Positions 19,770 to 28,550 of a DNA stretch of 64,000 nt are shown here, in pieces (positions within the stretch are counted from its first letter, which is position 1; the number at the start of each line of letters is the position of its first letter). The stretch is from Nitrospirota bacterium (GTDB taxonomy: Bacteria > Nitrospirota > JACRHJ01). Position numbers and translations under genes: made by a program. The stretch is from assembly GCA_021789495.1 (NCBI GenBank), contig JAJYJM010000005.1, positions 11,876 through 75,875 of the forward strand. The letters are read 5' to 3'. The notes beneath the pieces were generated by a model. That model was not told where the DNA came from. It ran no database searches and saw nothing but the letters and a program-made list of their open reading frames with translations.

Positions 19770-20996
19770 TTACATTTTTTTCAGAATTAAACACGCGCAT
19801 GAACCGCCGTTGCCGACCGCCAAATGCATTACGTTATTTAATCCTGCATCCCTGCCATGGTCCGGCACGCAGTCAAGGTCAAACCACTGCTCAGGCTCAT
19901 GCTGGTTAAGCGTAGGCGGAATGAACGAGTTCTCCATTGCCAATACAGAGGCAATAAGCCGGACACCCCCCATGCCCTCGAAATCGCCGGTCATGGGTTT
20001 TATCGTGCTGAGCGGAATGCGATGCGCAGACTGGCCGAAGAGATTTTTTACCGCCTTCACTTCCAGTTCATCCAGATCAACCGTGGAGTTAGCGGAGGAG
20101 GATATGTAATCGACGGAAGTTTTTAATATACCTGCCTTTTCAAGCACGGATTCCATGGCCCTTGCCGCCGGAATGGGATTTTTCCCGTACGACGATATTC
20201 CCGGCCTGCCGCCAAATATTGCCTCGCCTGCCAATTCCGCATAGACCCTTGCCCCACGTTTATTAGCGGATTCGAGCGACTCCAGCGCCAATACTCCGGC
20301 GCCCTCGCCAAGCACTCTGCCGTTTCTTCCCTGCCCGAACGGGAAGGAGCCTTCACTGCCGCCTTTTCTGCCGGGCGAGAGTATGCCGAGCGAATCGAAC
20401 GCATGGTAAATCACGCCGTTCAATTCCTCGCCGCCTCCGGCGATTACGGCATCCGCCGCGCCTTTTCGTATAAGCTCCGCCGCGTATATTACCGCCTCTT
20501 CCGCCGATATGTCCTTCTGGCAGAATGTGCAGTTCGGGCCTTTCAGATTAAGCTCTATCGACGTTATGCTGGCCGCGGAATTAGGCACTGTCGTGGGGAA
20601 AAGCATGGGATTGACGCCCGCAGGCCCGCGCATGAGGAGGCCCTCGAAGAACTCCTCAGTGCAGGATGTCCCGCCATATCCGTTTCCGATAACCACGCCT
20701 ATCCGCTCCGGCGGCATGGTTCTTGCGCTCAGCCCGGCATCTTTCATGGCCTCAAGAGATGAGACAAGCGCCATCTGTGAGAGCCTGTCCATCCGCCGAA
20801 GCTTCATCGGGTCGATGAATTTCGACGGCTCGAACCCCCTCACCTCTGCGCCGAGCTTAGAGCGAAACGGGGACGTATCGAAGCCTTTAATCGGCCCGAT
20901 TGCCGAACGGCCGGCCCGGAGTCCTTCAAGAAAATGCGGAGCGTCGAGGCCAAGCGCGTTGACTGTGCCGATGCCTGTGATTACAACTTTCTGCAT
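19770..20996 (-). CDS. Beta-ketoacyl synthase homologue, predicted catalytically inactive (chain-length-factor-like)
   Basis: KS fold throughout (VVITGIGTVNALG), but active-site Cys position reads KDISAEEA, HGT His position reads SSSANST and GH position reads GDFEG. Confidence 0.8.
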   Translation of the reverse strand: MQKVVITGIGTVNALGLDAPHFLEGLRAGRSAIGPIKGFDTSPFRSKLGAEVRGFEPSKFIDPMKLRRMDRLSQMALVSSLEAMKDAGLSARTMPPERIGVVIGNGYGGTSCTEEFFEGLLMRGPAGVNPMLFPTTVPNSAASITSIELNLKGPNCTFCQKDISAEEAVIYAAELIRKGAADAVIAGGGEELNGVIYHAFDSLGILSPGRKGGSEGSFPFGQGRNGRVLGEGAGVLALESLESANKRGARVYAELAGEAIFGGRPGISSYGKNPIPAARAMESVLEKAGILKTSVDYISSSANSTVDLDELEVKAVKNLFGQSAHRIPLSTIKPMTGDFEGMGGVRLIASVLAMENSFIPPTLNQHEPEQWFDLDCVPDHGRDAGLNNVMHLAVGNGGSCACLILKKM

Positions 20997-21036
20997 GATT
21001 TTTCACGAACACGAATCACTGACACGTCCTTATTAT

Positions 21037-22251
21037 TCACGCCTTCTTTACCACTATCGTCGTGTTGTTCCCGCCGAAGGCCAGCGAGTTGGATATAGCC
21101 GCACGCACATCAGCCCTGCGCGCCTCGTTCGGCACGCAGTCCAGGTCGCACTGCGGGTCCGGATTCTCAAAATTTATCGTCGGCGGGATTATTCCATGAA
21201 AAACCGTCAGCGCCGTAGCCACGGCCTCAAGCCCTCCGGCGGAACCCAGACAGTGCCCAATCATTGACTTGATCGAGCTTACCGGTATATTGCACCGGTT
21301 GCCGAATACTCTTTTTATCGCCGCAGCCTCCGCCGCGTCGTTGAACTTCGTCGCCGTTCCGTGCGCGTTGATATAATCGACATCGTCCGGCCCAATTCCG
21401 GCGTCCGAAAGCGCGGCGAGAATAGTCCTTGCCGCCCCTTCTCCGCTTGCATCGGGCGCGGTCATGTGATATGCGTCCGCCGCTATCCCGTACCCTGCTA
21501 TCTCGCCGTAAATCCTCGCCCCACGCGCCTTGGCCGAACCCATTTCTTCCAATACCAGTATCCCGGCGCCTTCGCCGAGCGACAGGCCCTTTCTTCCGGC
21601 ATCGAAAGGCCTGCACGGCCTGTCGTCCACCGCCCGAAGCGAATTGAACCCGGCGTATGTAAGCTCGCACATCGCGTCGCTGCCGCCGGTAATGACAATA
21701 TCGGCCTTGCCGTCTTTTATCCAGTCGGCGGCGTATCCAATAGAAGTGGACGAGGACGAGCATGCGGTTACGACCGTGGCGCGAGGGCCTTCAGAGCCGA
21801 ATTCCTGCGCGACATAATCCGTCGTAACGCTTGGCGAGAATGGAATAAGGTGAGAGGGGCGCGGTTTGCGCTGTTTAAGATAAAGGGCGCGGCGGTATTT
21901 CTCTCCGGATAACATGCCCCCGGCTCCTCCACCCAGGCACACCCCTATCCGTTCCGGGAGGAGCTTTCCAAGTTCAAGGCCACTGTTACGAACGGCCTCC
22001 CTGGCCGCAATCAGCCCGAGCTGGTCGCAGCGGGACATCCGGGATAATTGTTTTTTCGTAAAATATTTAAGGGGTTCCAATCCCCTGACCTGCGCCCCTA
22101 TATGAGTCCGGTATAAATATGTGTCAAACAGGTCAACCGACCCTATTCCGCAGCGTCCGGAAACAAGGCCCTCCCAGAATTCTTCCACCGTCATGCCGAG
22201 CGCGCTTATCACACCCAGGCCGACAACGGCCGCTCTTCTCCGGCTTATCAT
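21037..22251 (-). CDS. Beta-ketoacyl-ACP synthase (FabF-type, intact triad)
   Basis: VVTACSSSSTSIGYA, NAHGTATKFND, IKSMIGHCLGSAGGLEA. Confidence 0.92.
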   Translation of the reverse strand: MISRRRAAVVGLGVISALGMTVEEFWEGLVSGRCGIGSVDLFDTYLYRTHIGAQVRGLEPLKYFTKKQLSRMSRCDQLGLIAAREAVRNSGLELGKLLPERIGVCLGGGAGGMLSGEKYRRALYLKQRKPRPSHLIPFSPSVTTDYVAQEFGSEGPRATVVTACSSSSTSIGYAADWIKDGKADIVITGGSDAMCELTYAGFNSLRAVDDRPCRPFDAGRKGLSLGEGAGILVLEEMGSAKARGARIYGEIAGYGIAADAYHMTAPDASGEGAARTILAALSDAGIGPDDVDYINAHGTATKFNDAAEAAAIKRVFGNRCNIPVSSIKSMIGHCLGSAGGLEAVATALTVFHGIIPPTINFENPDPQCDLDCVPNEARRADVRAAISNSLAFGGNNTTIVVKKA

Positions 22252-22450
22252 TCAAATGCTCTGTTTTTTGACTGCCTTACTGATTTTTGAGAAGTTTTGA
22301 TTATATTATCGGCACCGTTCGCTGTCAAGGAGTTTCGGGAGCTATTTTCTTGACTTTACTAATATTTTCCCGGCTTAAAACCTTGACAGTTCTCAAACGG
22401 CCTGTTATTTTTTAGATAATAACCGTTCAAATTCCGAAAGGGGGAGTTCT

Positions 22451-22891
22451 ATGGCCGGAAAGAAAGAGGAACTGGTAAAGAGGCGGGCTAATTTCGACAA
22501 GAATATCGAGAGATGGCTGAAAATCGAGGAACTGACAATCGGGAGCTGCGACGCGATATTGAAAAAATCAAAAAGTCCCGTCGTAAATGCGCTTATGAAG
22601 GCCGTCAAGATGGACTCGCAGAAACACAAGGAGCTTCTGGAGTTTGTTCAGCAATGTCTGGACGGCACAATCACCCTAACGCCGGAGGATCTGGCTACAG
22701 CCTCGGACTTAATCGAGGCGCATGTGAAATATGAGCGCGACGCCATAGAGATGGCGGAGAAGTCTCTTGCGGACAGCAGACACTTTGTCATCAACCAGGT
22801 GCTGAAGTACATACTGGAGGATGAACGAAAGCACTTCTCGATGGTTACGGACATGAACTCGTATAAATCGCATATCTACCCGTACGCCTGA
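22451..22891 (+). CDS. Small helical protein, possible ferritin-like/rubrerythrin-like fold
   Basis: 146 aa, ExnKH / EAHVKYERDAIE / EDERKHF spacing suggestive of a four-helix diiron-type protein. Confidence 0.5.
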   Translation: MAGKKEELVKRRANFDKNIERWLKIEELTIGSCDAILKKSKSPVVNALMKAVKMDSQKHKELLEFVQQCLDGTITLTPEDLATASDLIEAHVKYERDAIEMAEKSLADSRHFVINQVLKYILEDERKHFSMVTDMNSYKSHIYPYA

Positions 22892-22913
22892 GTGGTGTTA
22901 AGCAATTTTTAAA

Positions 22914-22942
22914 TTGACAAAAAGCCACTAATACATTATAAA
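22914..22942 (+). promoter_or_regulatory. Sigma70-type promoter TTGACA-N17-TATAAA
   Basis: Exact -35, 17-bp spacer, 5/6 -10, upstream of the 22990 ORF. Confidence 0.65.
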
Positions 22943-22944
22943 AT

Positions 22945-22975
22945 AAGCGGCCTGTTCATGAAGGCCGCTTTTTTT
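22945..22975 (+). terminator. Intrinsic terminator AAGCGGCCT-loop-AGGCCGCTT + T-run
   Basis: 9-bp perfect stem followed by 7 T residues. Confidence 0.8.
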
Positions 22976-22989
22976 ATCCTGGAGGGAAA

Positions 22990-23241
22990 ATGGCAAAGGG
23001 CGAAAAGAAAAAGATAGAAAAGAAAAAGACAGAGATACCGGCGGAAGAAAAGAAAGGGCTGAAGGCAAAACTTAAGGAGCTCAAGGGCGAAAGGGATACC
23101 GCTCTGGCCGGGAAGGACAAGAAGAAGGTAAAGCTTGCGCGTCATAAGATGAAGAAGGTCAATCTTAAGTTAAAGCGCGTGAAGGTTAAGGCCGAGTCAC
23201 CAAAGGCCGAAGAACCAAAGAGCGAAGCAGCGGCGGGGTAA
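22990..23241 (+). CDS. Lysine-rich small basic protein
   Basis: 83 aa, MAKGEKKKIEKKKTEIPAEEKKGLKAKLKELKG...; GGAGGG upstream. Confidence 0.6.
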   Translation: MAKGEKKKIEKKKTEIPAEEKKGLKAKLKELKGERDTALAGKDKKKVKLARHKMKKVNLKLKRVKVKAESPKAEEPKSEAAAG

Positions 23242-23387
23242 TTATTCCGCAGGCGGGCCGGATTCGGGCCGCCTGCTATACGCCGCGGGTATATAAAAGT
23301 TATAATAATTGCCCCTCCCGGCGGCTGTTTTCAATCAACGTCCCGCCGCAAGTGAGGGTCAAAAGGCGTGAAAACAATTGTATGTAC

Positions 23388-23463
23388 GGGCGGGTAGCTC
23401 AGCTGGGAGAGCAACGGCCTTACAAGCCGTAGGTCAGCGGTTCAAGCCCGCTCCCGCCTACCA
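23388..23463 (+). tRNA. tRNA-Val(TAC)
   Basis: Complete cloverleaf GGGCGGG-TA-GCTC..GAGC-A-ACGGC-CTTACAA-GCCGT-AGGTC-AGCGG-TTCAAGC-CCGCT-CCCGCCT-ACCA (first pair G-U), CCA encoded. Confidence 0.95.
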
Positions 23464-23471
23464 TAAAAAAC

Positions 23472-23505
23472 AAGGGGTTACGGTTTATACCGTAACCCTT
23501 TTTAT
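23472..23505 (+). terminator. Intrinsic terminator after tRNA-Val
   Basis: AAGGGGTTACGG tttata CCGTAACCCTTTTT. Confidence 0.85.
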
Positions 23506-23586
23506 TATATGCGGCTCCTACGGCCAAGAAAGATTAACAGCCCTTAAATCTCAGACTGACCCGCGACCATCCTGCCTTATGCGCAA

Positions 23587-24102
23587 TTAATAACTTACAA
23601 GGGACAAGACCTGGTGCCCCGCGAGCTTGTCGCGGCCTTTAAGTTCCGTAAGCTCTATCAGGAACGCCACGCCGACGACAACCGCGCCAAGCTGCTTCAG
23701 GAGATCCAATGTCGCCGCCATAGTCCCGCCGGTCGCAAGGAGATCGTCAACCACCAGGACACGCTCTCCGGGAGTTATCGCGTCCTGATGAACTGTCAGG
23801 GTATCCGTGCCGTATTCGAGCTCGTATTTTGCTTCGTATATATCGCTTGGGAGCTTGCCCGGTTTTCTTACAGGTATAAAACCGGCATTCAGGGCATACG
23901 CCACGGGCGCGCCCATGATAAAGCCGCGAGACTCTATTCCCACGACCTTGTCTATCTCTTCGCCCTCGTAAAAGCAGGTAATCTTCTCGATAACCTTCTG
24001 AAACGCCTCGCCGTCCTTCAGTAGAGTCGTTATGTCTTTAAACAGGATGCCCTTCTTCGGGAAGTCGGGGATGTCCCTGATACGGGCCTTCAGGTCCAGC
24101 AT
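23587..24102 (-). CDS. apt: Adenine phosphoribosyltransferase
   Basis: VLVVDDLLATGGTM PRPP motif, IRDIPDFPKKGILFKDITTLL. Confidence 0.95.
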   Translation of the reverse strand: MLDLKARIRDIPDFPKKGILFKDITTLLKDGEAFQKVIEKITCFYEGEEIDKVVGIESRGFIMGAPVAYALNAGFIPVRKPGKLPSDIYEAKYELEYGTDTLTVHQDAITPGERVLVVDDLLATGGTMAATLDLLKQLGAVVVGVAFLIELTELKGRDKLAGHQVLSLVSY

Positions 24103-24111
24103 ATGCCTCCT

Positions 24112-25140
24112 TTACAATATACTCTCCAGGTCGATGCTCTTTCTTTTTGTGATGAATCTGAGCTTGTTGAGCGCAGAGGCCTCTATCTGGCGCACGCGCT
24201 CGCGGGTCAGGCCGAATTCCTTGCCTATAACCTCGAGCGTCTGGGCTTCGCCATCCTCAAGACCGAAACGAAGGCTGATAACCTTCTTCTCGTTCTCCGT
24301 GAGATAATTTAGCCACTCGATTATCTGCTCGTGGCGCATTATGCCCTCTGTATCCTTCTCTGGCGAGCGGGAGGTCTGATCCTCTATGAGGTCCTTTAGC
24401 GAGCCTTCCTCTTTGTTGCCGATGGGCGTATCGAGGGAATGGGTCTTCCGGATAAGCTGCATGATGTCCTTCACCTGGTCGGGCGCGTAGTTCATCTCCG
24501 CGGCTATCTCCTCGACCGTCGGCTCGCGCTTCAAGCTCTGGATAAGCCTCCGGACAACCTTCACGAACGAATTTATGACTTCCGAAATATGTACCGGCAG
24601 GCGTATGGTGCGTGTCTGGTTTACAAGCGCGCGCTCGATGGACTGCTTTATCCACCATGATGCATATGTGGAGAAGCGGAATCCCTTTTCCGGCTTGAAC
24701 TTTTCGACGGCTTTTATCAGGCCGATATTGCCTTCTTCAATGATGTCGGAGAAGGGAAGGCCTCGGTTTATGTAGCGTTTACCGATATTGACGACAAGCC
24801 GGAGGTTCGCCTCAATCATCCTGGCGCGCGCCGCTTCGTCGCCTTTTGCGATACGGTGTGCAAGTTCCTGCTCGTCCTCAAACGTCAGGAGACTCGAAAC
24901 GCGTATCTCCTTGAGATAGAGCTTAATGGCGTCCTGCGCCTCGTCCGGATATGACGCGGGTTCTTCTTCCTCCTCTTCCTTGTCGAAAAGTCCTTCCCCT
25001 GCCTCGGCCTCGAACTGCTCGTCGTCTATCTCTTCAGGAAAATATTCAAGCCCCTCTTCCTCGTTCTTCGACTTGTCTATGTCAAGCTCGATGGTCTCGC
25101 CGGCAAATTCCTCGTTTTTCTGTTTTTTCTTTTTCGGCAT
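24112..25140 (-). CDS. Sigma-70 family RNA polymerase sigma factor (RpoD/RpoS type)
   Basis: Regions 1.2-4.2 present ([47 protein letters not shown]), 342 aa. Confidence 0.92.
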   Translation of the reverse strand: MPKKKKQKNEEFAGETIELDIDKSKNEEEGLEYFPEEIDDEQFEAEAGEGLFDKEEEEEEPASYPDEAQDAIKLYLKEIRVSSLLTFEDEQELAHRIAKGDEAARARMIEANLRLVVNIGKRYINRGLPFSDIIEEGNIGLIKAVEKFKPEKGFRFSTYASWWIKQSIERALVNQTRTIRLPVHISEVINSFVKVVRRLIQSLKREPTVEEIAAEMNYAPDQVKDIMQLIRKTHSLDTPIGNKEEGSLKDLIEDQTSRSPEKDTEGIMRHEQIIEWLNYLTENEKKVISLRFGLEDGEAQTLEVIGKEFGLTRERVRQIEASALNKLRFITKRKSIDLESIL

Positions 25141-25151
25141 ACATGTACCCG

Positions 25152-25454
25152 TCAGACCCTGATTGTAAAATTTTTGAACCTGCCGGCGCAGGTTTTCCAG
25201 TATACCTTCACATCTTCCACCCGCGCCATCGCAGGGCCTTTCTCAAGATCTTTTATGAACTTCTTTGCATCCCCTTCTTCCGCCTCTATTTCCAGCGCCA
25301 CGCGTCCATCCGGGAGGTTCCCGGACCACCCCAGGATGCCATATTTCGCAGCCGCCCGCTCCGTGAAAAACCTGTATCCGACGCCCTGGACGCGCCCGCT
25401 TACAAAGATTTCGGCCCCTACCCGGTTATTTGTCGAAGGATTCCTGCCCGGCAT
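25152..25454 (-). CDS. Acylphosphatase
   Basis: [19 protein letters not shown] and [19 protein letters not shown]. Confidence 0.93.
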   Translation of the reverse strand: MPGRNPSTNNRVGAEIFVSGRVQGVGYRFFTERAAAKYGILGWSGNLPDGRVALEIEAEEGDAKKFIKDLEKGPAMARVEDVKVYWKTCAGRFKNFTIRV

Positions 25455-25481
25455 AGTCCATCCCGTTAAACACGCACAGGC

Positions 25482-25937
25482 TTAACGTATCGCTTCAAGT
25501 GCCATGTCTACCGCCTGCGCGGGGCCGTCGGCCTTCTTTATGTTTTCATCAACGTCCCAACTGCCAAGGCTGATTACCGGCTTTCCGAGCTTCAGCGCAA
25601 ATGCTATTTCGGACAATGTGCCGTATTCTCCGGCGACGGCGATAAGGACATCGGAGGACCTGACAACTATTATATTCCTTGCGTGGTTGAAGCCGGTGAT
25701 GATTGGGATGTCGATGTATCGGTTCGCGTCGCGGGTGTCGAAACCCGGCAGAATGCCTATAGTCTGACCGCCTGCTTCCTTGGCGCCTCTGCATGCCGCT
25801 TCCATTACACCGCCAAGCCCTCCGGTAAGGACAGTCGCGCCCTTCTCGGCGGCCAGCCTTCCCACTTCCATGGCGTCGTCATAAGGCTTTCCCGCGGCAA
25901 GTGCCGAGCCTATAATCCCGATTACGACCTTTTCCAA
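25482..25937 (-). CDS. TIGR00725/LOG-like nucleotide-binding protein
   Basis: VIGIIGS...[39 protein letters not shown]. Confidence 0.85.
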   Translation of the reverse strand: MEKVVIGIIGSALAAGKPYDDAMEVGRLAAEKGATVLTGGLGGVMEAACRGAKEAGGQTIGILPGFDTRDANRYIDIPIITGFNHARNIIVVRSSDVLIAVAGEYGTLSEIAFALKLGKPVISLGSWDVDENIKKADGPAQAVDMALEAIR

Positions 25938-25966
25938 TCCGCCACCTTTGCACAGGAATAATTAAA

Positions 25967-25994
25967 AAGGGCATCTCCTTTCGAGGATACCCTT
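25967..25994 (-). terminator. Intrinsic terminator after tRNA-Pro
   Basis: Minus strand AAGGGTATCCTCGAAAGGAGATGCCCTTTTT. Confidence 0.7.
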
Positions 25995-26008
25995 CGCACG
26001 CTGCAAGA

Positions 26009-26085
26009 TGGTCGGGGCGAAAGGATTTGAACCTTCGACCCCACGGTCCCGAACCGTGTGCGCTACCAGGCTGCGCTACGCCCCG
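26009..26085 (-). tRNA. tRNA-Pro(CGG)
   Basis: Minus strand CGGGGCGTAGCGCAGCCTGGTAGCGCACACGGTTCGGGACCGTGGGGTCGAAGGTTCAAATCCTTTCGCCCCGACCA, anticodon loop TTCGGGA. Confidence 0.95.
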
Positions 26086-26136
26086 TCAATCCATTGTATG
26101 TTATAGCACTTCCCTTTTCCTGTCAAGGTTTTTCGT

Positions 26137-27264
26137 TTAAATACCGAGGCCCATCGTCTGCCTTTTCTTTTCTATGAACTTCGTCGTCTCATCCGCGAAA
26201 TAATCTCCGCTTTCAATAACTTCCCTTGATACCCTGCCGTTGTAAAGTTCCCGCCCTTCTTTAAGCTCCGCCGCGAGCGCCTCCTCGAAATTCCCGGCCC
26301 TTATCCCTTCCTCGACCGCGCTCTGGTTATAAAGCGCGATGTCGGATAGTATAATCCTTGCGAACCGTCTCGCGGCTTCGACCTGCTGACTGTCTGCCGC
26401 CAGTCCAGGTTCCGCCCGTTTCTCCGCAGATATAGTAACCGACGGAGCCGCCGGTTCCGGCATCTCATCCTTACGCATACGAAGACCCTGTTCCTGTCTG
26501 AGCGGAATATCCTCAGGCGCGGGCATCCGGATATCCTGCTCACGGGGCGGCCTTACGGCAGGCGCTCCACCCGTTTCCGCCGTCAGACGCTTAACCTTCT
26601 GGGCAAGGCTGTCCTGGATGTGGTGTTTTTCTATGTAGTCGTCGGCGCCGTAAAGGCTTACGGGCTCCCTTTTATAGCGTGTCTTGTCGTAAATGGACGC
26701 AATGAGGATTATTTTTATATCGCTGGATTCAGGGCTGTTCTTCAGCCTGTCGCATATCTCGAAACCGTATATCCTTGGGAGCGCGACGTCGAGAATGCAA
26801 AGGAAGGGTTTTTCCCTTTCTATTGACACGACGGCAGCGATACCTTCCGTTTCTTTGATTACCTGGTAGCCCTCGTTTGTCAAAATGGATTCCACAAGGC
26901 CGAGCACTGATTCGCCGTCGTGCGCAACCAGTATCTTTGACCTGTCAAGACCCCATTTTGGCGCGGGGCGCGAAACCTTTGCCTGGGGCGCCGCCTCGAC
27001 GGGCTTCAACTGTGCGGGCGGCGAAGGCGGGGTAAATGCCGTCTCAGGGGGCTTTTGCGCGTCAGATTCCGCAGGCGAAGGACGCGGAGATTCAGGGGGA
27101 GTTTTCTGTAGCGGCTGTTCAGCATTGCCGGCCTCCGCAGGTTTCTCCGCCAGGAAAATATTGCCGCATTTCGGACACTTAAGCCTTGTGCCGCCTTCTT
27201 TTATCTTGGAGTCGTCCACCTTCAGGCGCACGCCGCACTGACCGCACGAAACTATCATTTTCAC
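26137..27264 (-). CDS. Zinc-finger (MJ0042-type) + response-regulator receiver domain protein
   Basis: [33 protein letters not shown] then [18 protein letters not shown]...[20 protein letters not shown]. Confidence 0.8.
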   Translation of the reverse strand: MKMIVSCGQCGVRLKVDDSKIKEGGTRLKCPKCGNIFLAEKPAEAGNAEQPLQKTPPESPRPSPAESDAQKPPETAFTPPSPPAQLKPVEAAPQAKVSRPAPKWGLDRSKILVAHDGESVLGLVESILTNEGYQVIKETEGIAAVVSIEREKPFLCILDVALPRIYGFEICDRLKNSPESSDIKIILIASIYDKTRYKREPVSLYGADDYIEKHHIQDSLAQKVKRLTAETGGAPAVRPPREQDIRMPAPEDIPLRQEQGLRMRKDEMPEPAAPSVTISAEKRAEPGLAADSQQVEAARRFARIILSDIALYNQSAVEEGIRAGNFEEALAAELKEGRELYNGRVSREVIESGDYFADETTKFIEKKRQTMGLGI

Positions 27265-27288
27265 CCTCCGAAGGCTGTGAAAAGCCGC

Positions 27289-28545
27289 TTACTTCCGCTC
27301 CTTACGGGGCCTGATTGTCACCACTTCGTAACCCTTGAAATATCTTCGCGCCGCACCGGAAACGTCTCCGCTCCCAACACCCGCAACCTCTCCCGCAAGG
27401 CTTTTCCCGTAGTCATTTCCGGCCCCGGCGATGTCATACAGCCCTGAGAGCCAGGCGGTTTTAACGGCGCTCTCCAACGAAAAATCGATGCCGCCGGAGG
27501 CAAAAGCCGCCCCGCGTTTGAGCTCTTCCGAGGAAAATTTCCCGTTTTCGATAGCCTCGATGGAGTCTTTTATGCGTTTTGCAGCGGCGTCAATCATGTT
27601 CTCGTCCGTAACCGAATAGACAGTCATTACGGGCGCGGAGGACACCCACTCAATCGAGCTTCCGAACTGGTACGCTTTCGGTTCCTTGCCCCGGAGCGAT
27701 TTATACATCATTGACGACATGCCGCCCGCCAGCATTGCGCGAGCGGTCAGGGCGGCGGCGTAATCCGAACCGCCGGGGGGCGGGAGTTTGAAAACGAAAA
27801 GGACACCCGCGGTGCCGTGATCAGACTCCAATTCAAGCTCTTTCCCCGCGTTAAACTGCGGTTTTTGCCCCTCTGTGCTATAGGGTTTTCCGCTCCCGGG
27901 CCAGCCCTTGAAGGCAACTTCAGCTATTTTTACGACCTCTTTGTCTGAGAACGGGCCGCAGACCGACAAAAGCGCCCCCTCCGGCCTGAACCGCGCCGTC
28001 CTCCAGGCTAAGAGATCTTTTCTTGATATGTTTTTCAAATCCCCCGGCAGGGCGGCGGGGAAAACGGCATAATACATCCTGCCGACTACGCTGTCCGTTC
28101 TGAAATCGTTCCTGGCGGATATTGCGGCTTTTTCTATCCGGGCGGTGTCGTCCGAAAAATCAACCCCGGATACCATCTCGGACAAGGCCTTGAGCGCGGC
28201 GGGGAAGGAATCTGCCGGGGATACGAGCTTAAAGCAGGTATAATCCGACTCCACATCCGCCGTTACTTTGCCGCCCAGGCGCTTTATCCGAAGCGACGGC
28301 GGGCTTGCGCTGTCCACAGGGTTCATCGACAGGACACAGTTGCACAGAAGGCTTGTAATCCCGTTCTTCCCCGCAGGTTCGGAAGCGTATCCCGTTTTTA
28401 TAAAAAGACAGGCCGCGGCGGTTTCCCCCCGATGGCTTGAGTTTATGACACCGAGGCCGTTCGAGAGCCGCGCTTCCCCGGCAAATGAATTGGCGCAAAA
28501 GATAAAAGTTGCAAATATACCGATGAGGAGGATATTTTTTTTCAT
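27289..28545 (-). CDS. M16 (pitrilysin/insulinase)-family homologue lacking the zinc motif
   Basis: M16 architecture (RGETAAACLFIKTGYASEPAGKNGITSLL...), C-terminal M16_C-like region; HxxEH absent. Confidence 0.75.
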   Translation of the reverse strand: MKKNILLIGIFATFIFCANSFAGEARLSNGLGVINSSHRGETAAACLFIKTGYASEPAGKNGITSLLCNCVLSMNPVDSASPPSLRIKRLGGKVTADVESDYTCFKLVSPADSFPAALKALSEMVSGVDFSDDTARIEKAAISARNDFRTDSVVGRMYYAVFPAALPGDLKNISRKDLLAWRTARFRPEGALLSVCGPFSDKEVVKIAEVAFKGWPGSGKPYSTEGQKPQFNAGKELELESDHGTAGVLFVFKLPPPGGSDYAAALTARAMLAGGMSSMMYKSLRGKEPKAYQFGSSIEWVSSAPVMTVYSVTDENMIDAAAKRIKDSIEAIENGKFSSEELKRGAAFASGGIDFSLESAVKTAWLSGLYDIAGAGNDYGKSLAGEVAGVGSGDVSGAARRYFKGYEVVTIRPRKERK

Positions 28546-28550
28546 GGTTC

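Noticed and set aside
24112-25140. Idea that the sigma factor is an unusual alternative sigma
   Set aside because: Regions 1.2-4.2 look like ordinary RpoD/RpoS-family sequence; only the acidic N-terminal stretch is variable
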